Virus record (IMG/VR): IMGVR_UViG_3300045974_000989 | Span: 1 to 39,929 of that record | Source of the DNA: a virus | Reading direction: 5' to 3' (one strand) | Length of the DNA stretch: 39,929 bases | In this document: piece after piece, positions 32,956 to 39,929 of the stretch | Position numbering within the stretch: position 1 is the first letter of the stretch | How the letters are laid out: the number at the start of each line of letters is the position of its first letter | Notes under the pieces: generated by a model | Databases searched by the model: none | The model's input: the letters and a program-made list of their open reading frames with translations, nothing else | Told to the model about the DNA's origin: nothing | Translations under genes and position numbers: made by a program

Positions 32956-33858
32956 ATGCCAAGGAAACCCGCCCCCACAGCCACCGCTGTTACCGTCAAT
33001 GATGCTGCAATCGCGTCCGCAACCAGCAGTGCAGTCACGGTCGCCGAAAACAATGCAACCGTGTCCGAATTCGTCGGCTACGACAAGCCCTACGACAAAT
33101 TACGCGTCGTGCAAGAGGCGCAGTTCTTCCTTGATCAATCGTCACAAGCTTTTTTTGAAACGGGTCGGCGGCTGCTGATGCTGAAGGAGCGCGAAACATT
33201 CGGCGTATTCGGCGATATCGTGGAAAACACGCTCAACCTTGAAATCCGCACAGCACAGTTGATCATGCAAGCCACAACCAAGTTTTTGCTCAATCCGGCC
33301 ATTGCCGCAAATACGAAAACGTTTTCGCATTTGGGCAAAAGCAAGCTGTTCCAGTTGATGACGCTGGATGACGAAATTTTGCAACAACTGACCAGCGGTG
33401 GCACGGTCGCAAATATGAAGCTGGCCGATGTGGAAACCATGTCAGTGCGCGAACTGAAAGCCATGATCCGCACGCTGAAGGGCGATCTGGAAGAAACATC
33501 AAGCTTGCTGACCGCCAAGGATACCCGCATTACAAAACTCGGTGATCAGGTTGATGCATTGCAAGCCAAAACGGCACAAATCGAACGCGTGAAGCCCGAC
33601 CAGGAAAACACCAACCTCCGCGCAGAAGTGGCTGCAATCATGCATGACGCCGAAATCATGATCATCAACAACGTCGGGGCAGGTTTTGAAAAGCTGTTCA
33701 ATATGGCGAACGTCAACGACGACGAAAAGCTGGCACGCCTCAACCGCAAATACATGTCCGATGGCGTTGCCCACCTGAAGATGTTGTTGAACAATCTGGT
33801 CGCCGAATACGAACTGGACGAACCCGTGACAGGTGACTTGACCTGGGGTCAAGCATAA
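32956..33858 (+). CDS. Early coiled-coil protein (DUF3102-like), unknown function
   Basis: Protein of 300 residues. An N-terminal disordered segment is followed by a helical domain (QAFFETGRRLLMLKERETFGVF) of the type seen in DUF3102-like phage proteins, then a coiled coil (about residues 165-210). It may bind DNA or help early replication. AAGGA lies before the ATG. The family call is tentative. Confidence 0.65.
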   Translation: MPRKPAPTATAVTVNDAAIASATSSAVTVAENNATVSEFVGYDKPYDKLRVVQEAQFFLDQSSQAFFETGRRLLMLKERETFGVFGDIVENTLNLEIRTAQLIMQATTKFLLNPAIAANTKTFSHLGKSKLFQLMTLDDEILQQLTSGGTVANMKLADVETMSVRELKAMIRTLKGDLEETSSLLTAKDTRITKLGDQVDALQAKTAQIERVKPDQENTNLRAEVAAIMHDAEIMIINNVGAGFEKLFNMANVNDDEKLARLNRKYMSDGVAHLKMLLNNLVAEYELDEPVTGDLTWGQA

Positions 33859-33893
33859 CCACAGTTTTCCCAGCAACGAATCAGGCGCCAGTC

Positions 33894-34367
33894 ATGAGCA
33901 AACAACCGAAACCACCAATTGCCGTCAAAGTCGGGTTCGACATCGGGGCAATACATCAAACATATGTAGCTCTCCATCATCGGATGTCCGCCATCGCTGT
34001 TGATGTTGCCAATACAGATGGCGAGGTGCGAGACAAAAATAGGGCCGCATATGACAAAGTAATCGCGGCAATCGCGGCAATCCATGCTGCGCTTGCAAAT
34101 GCGTCCGAAGGTGTCAAGGATGCCTACAACTTCCAGTTGACAATCGAAAAACACGGGCCAAGAAACCATCACCAGCAAGTGACGCTGTCGATTCCATCGG
34201 CGGTCGCAATCGAAGGTGCGCTGACTGGTCGCCTCGCGCAACTGCACACACAGATTGCCCAATCAGACACCACATCCGCCAAAGAGCGTGCCTCCTTGTT
34301 TTTGCTCCAGACCGAATTGGCAGCAGTGATCGAAGCAAAACAAGCCATCAACGCTGCGTACAACTGA
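33894..34367 (+). CDS. Early protein of unknown function
   Basis: Protein of 157 residues just upstream of the transposase, mostly helical at both ends with a beta segment in between (QQVTLSIPSAVAI). No motif recognised. Its conserved-looking composition and tight placement support a real gene. Confidence 0.65.
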   Translation: MSKQPKPPIAVKVGFDIGAIHQTYVALHHRMSAIAVDVANTDGEVRDKNRAAYDKVIAAIAAIHAALANASEGVKDAYNFQLTIEKHGPRNHHQQVTLSIPSAVAIEGALTGRLAQLHTQIAQSDTTSAKERASLFLLQTELAAVIEAKQAINAAYN

Positions 34368-34381
34368 CCACGCCGCCCACC

Positions 34382-36139
34382 ATGACACTCACGCCCGCCA
34401 TGACCGTAGCCCTGACCGAAGTTGCTGCACAAGCAGCCGCCGCTGGCCATGGAAACAAAGAGCCGATCTATCAGGCCGCAGTTGCCAGCCTCGGCATCAG
34501 CCGCGCAACATTATTGCGCATGATCAAGCAGGTGGCAATCACAAAACCGCGCAAGCAGCGCTCCGACGCAAATCAGTGCATATTGACCCGCGACGAGGCT
34601 CTACTAATTTCCATGAAGTTAGTTGAAGCAACGCGCAAAAATAACAAACGAACCATGTGCATTTTCGATGCGGTTGAAACCCTGCGCACAAATGGACTAA
34701 TCAGCGCGCAGCGTGTTAACCCGGAAACCGGAGAGGTTTTCCAACTATCGGAAAATGCCATTGCGCGGGCGTTACGGGCCTACAAACTGCACCCCGATCA
34801 ACTCATGCAACCCAATCCGGTCACCGCACTGGCGAGCCCACACCCCAACTATGTATGGTGTTTGGACGCCTCGGTCTCGATCATGTATTACCTGGAAAAG
34901 GTCGATGGCCTACAGGTCATGGACAGAGCAAAGTTTTATAAGAATAAGCCAGCCAATCTCAAAAAAATCGAACACGATATGGTTTGGCGATACGCAGTCA
35001 CCGATCACACTTCTGGTTGGATTTTTGTAAATTATGTACCTGGTGCTGAGTCCGGCATCCATCTGTGCAATACGTTTATCGCTGCAATTCAAAAACGTGG
35101 CCTTGACGACCCGGTACACGGCGTGCCACGCATCGTCATGCTTGACCCCGGCAGCGCAAACACCGGCGCACTTTTTAAAAATCTTTGTGCAGGGCTTTGC
35201 GTTGATGTACAAATCAACGAAGTCGGCAATCCACGGGCAAAAGGCCAAGTTGAAAACGCAAACAATCTGATCGAATGCAAATACGAGTCAAAGCTCAAGT
35301 TTGTCCAGAAAAAAGTGACAAACATCAACGAAATGAACGAACTGGCAACCCGCTGGATGGTGCATTTCAATGCCACCCGCATCCATACCCGCCACGGCAA
35401 AACCCGCTACAACGCGTGGCTCGAAATCACACCCGATCAACTGCGCATCGCCCCGCCCGTGGCAGTCTGCCGCGAACTGATCACCAGCGCGCCAGAAAGC
35501 CGGGTAGTCACGCCGCACCTCGAAGTCTCTTTCGGAGGTCGCCTGTATGACGTATCCGATGTGCCCCACGCTATCGTCGGCGACAAGCTCATGGTTTGCC
35601 GCAATGCCTATCGCGACGACGCCATCAACGTTGTCACGATCAATGATGATGGCCGCACAGTGTTTTTTGTCGCCCCAATCGTCAACACAGATGCCAACGG
35701 CTTCCGGGTCGGTGCGCCGATCATCTGCCAAGAGTACAAAAGCCACAAGCACACAGACGCGCAAACAGCAAAAAACGAAATCGAGCTGCTCGCGATGGAT
35801 GCAACTACACTCGCCGAAGCTGCACTCAAGCGCAAGGCCAAAGTCCAAGTGTTTGGCGGCAAGATCGACCCGTTCAAATCGCAAAACGACGCCCCAAAAC
35901 AGACATTCCTGCCCCGCGCAGGTGTCGCCAATACCATCGTCGCCCCAGTGGTGGAAATCAAGCCGCTCACCCACACCAAGGCAGCCCTGATCCTGGCAAG
36001 GGCAGGCATCGACATCACGGATCAAGTGCGTCAGCGAATCAAAGACTGGTACCCGGTCGGCGTCCCCGAAACCGAGATCGATTCGCTAGCCCATCGCCTG
36101 ACCCTCCCACAAACCACTAAACTTTTCGCAGTGAGTTAA
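34382..36139 (+). CDS. DDE transposase (BcepMu TnpA/MuA functional homologue)
   Basis: Transposase of 585 residues. The RNase H-like core shows Asp162 (WCLDAS), Asp255 (MLDPGS) and Glu291 (GQVENANN), a DD-35-E arrangement. An N-terminal helix-turn-helix region (ASLGISRATLLRMIKQV) binds ends; the C-terminal 150 residues would contact the MuB-like partner. It drives integration and replicative transposition. No clear ribosome site precedes the ATG at 34382. Followed by the MuB-like ATPase after 2 bp. Confidence 0.95.
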   Translation: MTLTPAMTVALTEVAAQAAAAGHGNKEPIYQAAVASLGISRATLLRMIKQVAITKPRKQRSDANQCILTRDEALLISMKLVEATRKNNKRTMCIFDAVETLRTNGLISAQRVNPETGEVFQLSENAIARALRAYKLHPDQLMQPNPVTALASPHPNYVWCLDASVSIMYYLEKVDGLQVMDRAKFYKNKPANLKKIEHDMVWRYAVTDHTSGWIFVNYVPGAESGIHLCNTFIAAIQKRGLDDPVHGVPRIVMLDPGSANTGALFKNLCAGLCVDVQINEVGNPRAKGQVENANNLIECKYESKLKFVQKKVTNINEMNELATRWMVHFNATRIHTRHGKTRYNAWLEITPDQLRIAPPVAVCRELITSAPESRVVTPHLEVSFGGRLYDVSDVPHAIVGDKLMVCRNAYRDDAINVVTINDDGRTVFFVAPIVNTDANGFRVGAPIICQEYKSHKHTDAQTAKNEIELLAMDATTLAEAALKRKAKVQVFGGKIDPFKSQNDAPKQTFLPRAGVANTIVAPVVEIKPLTHTKAALILARAGIDITDQVRQRIKDWYPVGVPETEIDSLAHRLTLPQTTKLFAVS

Positions 36140-36141
36140 CC

Positions 36142-37431
36142 ATGCGCTCCATATTCTTACCCATTGTACCCACCGTCATACGGGCCGTCATTGCCGATTT
36201 TGGCATATCACAAAGTGCGATGGCCAAGCAATGCGCAGTCAGCCCCGCCACCATCAGCCTGGTCGTGTCCCGCCACCAATACCCGCGCACAAACCCGGTC
36301 GCGCTGCGCGAAAAAATTGCGTCAATTCTGCGCGAAAAATCGGTGCCCGAAGCGACGATTCTGGCTGCGCTGGATAACGACCTTGCAGCCTACCCAAAAG
36401 CGGTCGAATTGTTCGAGACCAACCCGCCCGTCAGCAACGTTGAAGCCAATATCACCCCCGACGAGCTAGCCGACAACGCCAACCGCAAAACAATCCGCTC
36501 AACAAAACAACCCGAACTGGAGTACAACATGATTCCCAAAGTGAGCCTCACCCCCGCAGCAAAAATTTACCATAAACTTTTCCGCTGCCCATTCTCTGGC
36601 GAAATTACCTGCAAAGAAGACTATTACCGCTCACCCGATGTACTCGCAGTGCGCGAAGCCATATGGGATGTAGTAAATAACGGCAAATTCGTCGCTCTGA
36701 TCGGCGAATCCGGTTGCGGCAAGACCACGATGCTGCAAGACCTGCACGAACGTATCGCGACAGAAGGCAAGCAAGTCATCATTGCAGCCCCTCACGTCCT
36801 CGGCATGGAAAACAAGGTCGCAAAAGGCAAGACGACCATGTCCGCCGCGCAAATCACGCATTGCCTGATCAGTTCCATCAATTCGACCGTATCAATCAAA
36901 AGCAACCCCGAAGCGATGTTCAGGCAATTGCATCAACTGCTGCTGGAAGCCCGAAAGCAACACACAAAAGTTGCGCTAATCATCGAAGAGGCCCACGGCC
37001 TGCCTGACACCGTCCTCAAGCAACTCAAGCGTTTTCTGGAGCTGCGCGACGGCCATGCGACCTTGCTTGGCATCGTCTTGATTGCCCAGCCCGAGCTGCA
37101 TCAAACCCTGTCGCCTCGCAACCCCGCAGTGCGCGAAGTGTATCAGCGGGTCGAAGTCATCGACATGCCGCCACTCGACGAATATCTGGCCAAATATCTG
37201 GCATTCAAATTCGCACGTGTGCAGCGGCAAATCGGGGATTTTTTGGACGAAAGCGCGGTCGCTGCCATCCTGACCCGCCTCACGCAAACCCGTTCAACCG
37301 GGCGCACAAGCACCGTTCACAGCCAGTGCTACCCGCTGGCGGTCAACAATATGATGGTGCACCTGCTCAACGCCTCGGCAAGTATCAAGTCCAAAATCGA
37401 CGCCGATCTTGTCAATTCCGTGACGTTCTGA
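36142..37431 (+). CDS. MuB-like AAA+ ATPase, target DNA activator
   Basis: Protein of 429 residues: an N-terminal helix-turn-helix (ISQSAMAKQCAVSPATISLVV), a linker of about 80 residues, then an AAA+ domain with Walker A GESGCGKTT (residues 188-196) and Walker B VALIIEEAHG (277-286). MuB-type proteins coat target DNA and bring the transposase to it. It is longer than Mu MuB because of the N-terminal part, as in BcepMu. Confidence 0.93.
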   Translation: MRSIFLPIVPTVIRAVIADFGISQSAMAKQCAVSPATISLVVSRHQYPRTNPVALREKIASILREKSVPEATILAALDNDLAAYPKAVELFETNPPVSNVEANITPDELADNANRKTIRSTKQPELEYNMIPKVSLTPAAKIYHKLFRCPFSGEITCKEDYYRSPDVLAVREAIWDVVNNGKFVALIGESGCGKTTMLQDLHERIATEGKQVIIAAPHVLGMENKVAKGKTTMSAAQITHCLISSINSTVSIKSNPEAMFRQLHQLLLEARKQHTKVALIIEEAHGLPDTVLKQLKRFLELRDGHATLLGIVLIAQPELHQTLSPRNPAVREVYQRVEVIDMPPLDEYLAKYLAFKFARVQRQIGDFLDESAVAAILTRLTQTRSTGRTSTVHSQCYPLAVNNMMVHLLNASASIKSKIDADLVNSVTF

Positions 37432-37461
37432 CTCCTCAACCCTACCAGCAACGGATACATC

Positions 37462-37824
37462 ATGCACAGCAAACAAACAATACAAGCCGCGCTCGCGAAG
37501 GTAACAGCGCAAATTGCCTCCAGCCAGCCCGTTGACATCGGGCCGCTGGCAACTGAAATCGACGCAATGCTGCAAGCATTCGATAACCTGGATGCCGAAA
37601 TCAAAAATCTCTTAACCATCTCAACCCAATCGCTGCACCAGCGCGATCTGTCCACCGCCATCGCCCAGCAAATGGCATTGGAGATGAGCGAGATTGTTGT
37701 TGCCCATATCAACAAGGATGCAAAGGCCCGCAACACTGCGCTGGATCGGTTTATTGAAAAGCGCGTGGTAAAGCAGACCGGGCACCCCAAATCCGCTACC
37801 CCATCAAATCAAAAATTGCACTAG
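37462..37824 (+). CDS. Early protein of unknown function
   Basis: Protein of 120 residues, nearly all helical (IQAALAKVTAQIASSQPVD and IDAMLQAFDNLDAEIKNLL). Between MuB-like ATPase and Gam. No family recognised. The start is an ATG at 37462 with an ACGGAT element. Confidence 0.6.
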   Translation: MHSKQTIQAALAKVTAQIASSQPVDIGPLATEIDAMLQAFDNLDAEIKNLLTISTQSLHQRDLSTAIAQQMALEMSEIVVAHINKDAKARNTALDRFIEKRVVKQTGHPKSATPSNQKLH

Positions 37825-37836
37825 GAGGTGCCGATC

Positions 37837-38352
37837 ATGGCCAAATCGAAAAAAATCAAGTCCACCGCACCCACCGTCGTGGCACAAAACCGTGATGAAG
37901 TCGCGCAATTGATCACTACCATCGGCCAAGCGCAGCGCAGCGCAGCCGCCCTGGAATTACAAATGAATGAAAAGGTCAGCGCCATTAAAGCGGAGTATGC
38001 ACCGCTGATATCGAGTGCCAAAGACCCCATTAAGCCCGCACAGGAGGCCATTGCAGCGTGGTGCACAAGCAATCGCGCCGACCTGCTGGCCGACGACAAA
38101 ACCAAGACCGTGGATTTCTTCACCGGAAAAGTTTTCTGGCGTCTGCGCGCCCCGGCGCTCAAAGTGACGGGCGAAGAGCAAGTCATCGCCTATCTTCTCA
38201 AAAATCGCAAGGTGAGGTTCCTGCGCCGCTCCATCAGCATCAATCGAGAGGCCCTGCTGGCCGACCAAGAAGCGGCAATTAAAATCCCCGGCGTCTCGAT
38301 CGCGACCGATATCGAAGATTTTTTCATCGAACCAAGTGATGCAACTGCCTAA
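37837..38352 (+). CDS. gam: Gam-like host nuclease inhibitor
   Basis: Mu Gam-type protein of 171 residues with the long helical hairpin (ITTIGQAQRSAAALELQMNEKV), the WRLRAPALKV strand, and the basic LKNRKVRFLRRS. It binds DNA ends as a Ku-like dimer and blocks exonucleases. AGGAGG with 8-bp spacing sets the ATG at 37837. Normal length for the family. Confidence 0.92.
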   Translation: MAKSKKIKSTAPTVVAQNRDEVAQLITTIGQAQRSAAALELQMNEKVSAIKAEYAPLISSAKDPIKPAQEAIAAWCTSNRADLLADDKTKTVDFFTGKVFWRLRAPALKVTGEEQVIAYLLKNRKVRFLRRSISINREALLADQEAAIKIPGVSIATDIEDFFIEPSDATA

Positions 38353-38362
38353 AGGTGCTGCC

Positions 38363-38668
38363 ATGACCAAACACTTTGATAAATTTGTCAATCCTGACGC
38401 ATTGATCGCCGCGTGCAAAGCCAAAAAGTTTGCATATTACGATGATCGCTTCAATCGAGGGGGCGATCACATCGGATTCGAATATATCCATGCTGATATG
38501 CGATGCAGGGTCTATTTCAATACATTCAATGGCCAATTTTTCTGCTTCAAGGCAGGGAGTGACGAACCATTTGCATTCGATCACAGCCTTGATTTGGATG
38601 ACCAGCAATGGTATTCCGAGCTGCTGGATATGCTGTATTTGGATGACGCGCCACAGGTGTCAGCATGA
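38363..38668 (+). CDS. Early protein of unknown function between gam and gemA
   Basis: Protein of 101 residues with many aromatics and a mixed fold (FAYYDDRFNRGGDHIGFEYI, VYFNTFNGQFFCFKAG) and an acidic C-terminus. No family recognised. An AAAGG site precedes the ATG; the stop overlaps the gemA start. Confidence 0.65.
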   Translation: MTKHFDKFVNPDALIAACKAKKFAYYDDRFNRGGDHIGFEYIHADMRCRVYFNTFNGQFFCFKAGSDEPFAFDHSLDLDDQQWYSELLDMLYLDDAPQVSA

Positions 38669-39273
38669 GCAAACGTCAATACGCAGCCCGCCCCCACCAG
38701 CGGGGAAAATCTGCCTCTGAAGTCAAGGCGCAACAACTCAAACTGATCCATGTCGGCAAAGCTCAACTGACTCAAGCTGGCATACTGACCGAAGATGGCT
38801 ACCGTGACTTGCTCCAGTCAATTGGCGGAGTAGCGTCCAGTGCGGATATGACAAACGGCCAGCGCGAGCAGGTCATCGCCCATTTAAAACGCGCCGGTTT
38901 CACACCAACCCGCCCCGGCGCTGGCGCAAAACCCGACCGTAAACAGGATGACAGCCCACAGTCAAAAAAGCTGCGTGCTTGTTGGATCGAAATGCACGAA
39001 ATGGGTTTTGTCCGCAATCCGGCAGAAGCCGCCATGGCTGCGTATATTCGCCGCCAAACTGGCATAGACGCGCTCCAGTGGCTCGACAACGCCCAGTTCG
39101 AGATCGCCATCGAATCCTTAAAAAAATGGCGTCATCGGGCAGAAAACAAGCTCGCAACGGACACTGGCAAAACGATTCCCGAACTGGCCGATCTGGCACG
39201 CGAGTTGTTTGGCGCAGAGCGGCTGACATTCGATGCCTGCACCAAATTAACCAACCATTTTCGAGGTGCATGA
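38665..39273 (+). CDS. gemA: GemA-like regulatory protein (Mu gp16 domain)
   Basis: Protein of 202 residues with the GemA/DUF1018 pattern: LIHVGKAQLTQAGILTEDGYRDLLQSI, VIAHLKRAGF, then LRACWIEMHEMGFVRNP and QTGIDALQWLDNAQ. In Mu GemA affects host supercoiling and gene expression in the middle of infection. Overlaps Mor by ATGATGG. Confidence 0.9.
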   Translation: MSKRQYAARPHQRGKSASEVKAQQLKLIHVGKAQLTQAGILTEDGYRDLLQSIGGVASSADMTNGQREQVIAHLKRAGFTPTRPGAGAKPDRKQDDSPQSKKLRACWIEMHEMGFVRNPAEAAMAAYIRRQTGIDALQWLDNAQFEIAIESLKKWRHRAENKLATDTGKTIPELADLARELFGAERLTFDACTKLTNHFRGA

Positions 39274-39629
39274 TGGCCACATTGCAATCAGACGCTGAAA
39301 AATTGCGCAGCGAATTTTTCAAACATTTGATCGCTTTGATTCAGTCATCGCTGCAAGATTACGGCATTGACGAGGGCGCGGCAGAACAAATTGCCCTCGC
39401 AACAGCAAACAAAATGGCCAACGATTTCGGCGGTCAGGTTTTAACAATTCCCAAGGATCACTTTCTCGGCCTGGCCAAGCGAGACATCGATATTTTTGAG
39501 GCCTGGCGAGCTGGAAAGTCCGTCCCCGACCTTGCTGACGAGACCGACCTTTCCGCTCGCCACATTTATCGCATACTCGATTTGGTTCGTGATAAAAACC
39601 GTGCGATCAATGAGCCACAACTTTTTTAA
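39273..39629 (+). CDS. mor: Mor/C-family transcription activator
   Basis: Protein of 118 residues. The N-terminal part is a dimerisation region (LIALIQSSLQDYGIDEGAAE). The C-terminal part has the Mor-type helix-turn-helix (IFEAWRAGKSVPDLADETDL, then SARHIYRIL). It is the only activator-like gene in the early operon, and no separate C gene is visible, so it probably acts directly at the three late palindromic promoters. Starts at 39273 with GAGG upstream; ATG 39270 is an alternative. Confidence 0.9.
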   Translation: MATLQSDAEKLRSEFFKHLIALIQSSLQDYGIDEGAAEQIALATANKMANDFGGQVLTIPKDHFLGLAKRDIDIFEAWRAGKSVPDLADETDLSARHIYRILDLVRDKNRAINEPQLF

Positions 39630-39638
39630 GGACTTATC

Positions 39639-39929
39639 GTGAAAAAAAATCCAACCAGACTCCCAAGCGAACAAGCCATAGCAACCAAAGAAAATACCCA
39701 TTGTATTCATGGCGGAGTCCGCCACAAATTTGAATTCGAGCAAATCGCCAAGAAGGATGGAAAAGTCACCATCAAACACGAGTATTTGTACGTCAAGGCA
39801 GATGGCACCGCGCTGACTAGCATGGATTTTTTCGGAGATTCACCCAAGCCCCCTGAGGAGCATCTTAAATTCCATTGCTGGTGCTATTCCCCAACTTTGG
39901 GAAAATTTACCGACCTTGGCATTCAATAA
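39639..39929 (+). CDS. Last early gene, unknown function
   Basis: Protein of 96 residues, with an ATG shortly after AAGGAC. Central beta-rich region (HKFEFEQIAKKDGKVTIKHEY) and two Cys (HCWCY) near the C-terminus, plus Cys22; a metal site is possible. The stop codon coincides with the last bases of the window, so whatever follows, including the phage end, is not seen. Confidence 0.65.
   Translation: MKKNPTRLPSEQAIATKENTHCIHGGVRHKFEFEQIAKKDGKVTIKHEYLYVKADGTALTSMDFFGDSPKPPEEHLKFHCWCYSPTLGKFTDLGIQ

Noticed and set aside
1-39929. CRISPR arrays, tRNA or rRNA genes, insertion sequences
   Set aside because: No regularly spaced repeats, cloverleaf or second transposase were seen on either strand.

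Overview
The window is almost all of one Mu-like transposable phage or prophage of the BcepMu type, about 40 kb, most likely from a Gram-negative proteobacterial host. A betaproteobacterium is plausible from the BcepMu-like layout, but that is inference. Three things support the call. There is a DDE transposase next to a MuB-type ATPase. Gam, GemA and Mor-family genes follow it. A BcepMu gp16-family DNA-binding gene diverges from an XRE repressor. I see no tRNA, rRNA, CRISPR array or clear host gene.

The genome is arranged in two arms that diverge from a control region at 31.5-31.77 kb. Early genes run rightward (31770-39929): gp16-like regulator, several small unknowns, transposase, MuB-like ATPase, Gam, a small unknown, GemA, Mor, and a last small unknown whose stop codon is the last base of the window. 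Leftward from the control region comes the repressor, then a tight set of genes that look expressed with it: a 39-residue small protein, a multi-pass membrane protein, a lipoprotein and a secreted HNH-nuclease-like protein (31.5-29.1 kb). The late genes follow, all leftward.

The late arm appears to be three transcription units. Each starts at an almost identical promoter: a 16-bp palindrome TTTGAC-N4-GTCAAA followed exactly 22 bp later by a -10-like hexamer. Unit 1 (29.0-22.6 kb) holds the nested spanins Rz/Rz1, DNA packaging genes, portal and head morphogenesis, and ends at a good intrinsic terminator. Unit 2 (22.4-9.9 kb) holds protease I with nested scaffold Z, head decoration, major capsid, head completion, sheath, tube, a frameshifted tail chaperone pair, tape measure and tail/baseplate proteins U, X, D and V. 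Unit 3 (9.85-0.2 kb) holds W, J and I of the baseplate, a tail fibre and several distal adhesin or enzyme proteins, a holin-transglycosylase fusion, and a com-dam cassette that replaces Mu com-mom. The head is Mu-like and the contractile tail is P2-like, as in BcepMu.

The most notable observations are the three-copy late promoter palindrome; the helically phased (10-bp) TTTCNC operator array between repressor and early genes; the repressor-linked envelope/nuclease module, a candidate superinfection-exclusion or lysogenic conversion system; and a 70-bp partial duplication that frameshifts the holin-lysin fusion gene exactly at its holin part. The left 195 bp are non-coding and carry a 10-bp direct repeat that may be transposase binding sites at the phage right end. 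The other genome end is not recognisable and probably lies just beyond position 39929.
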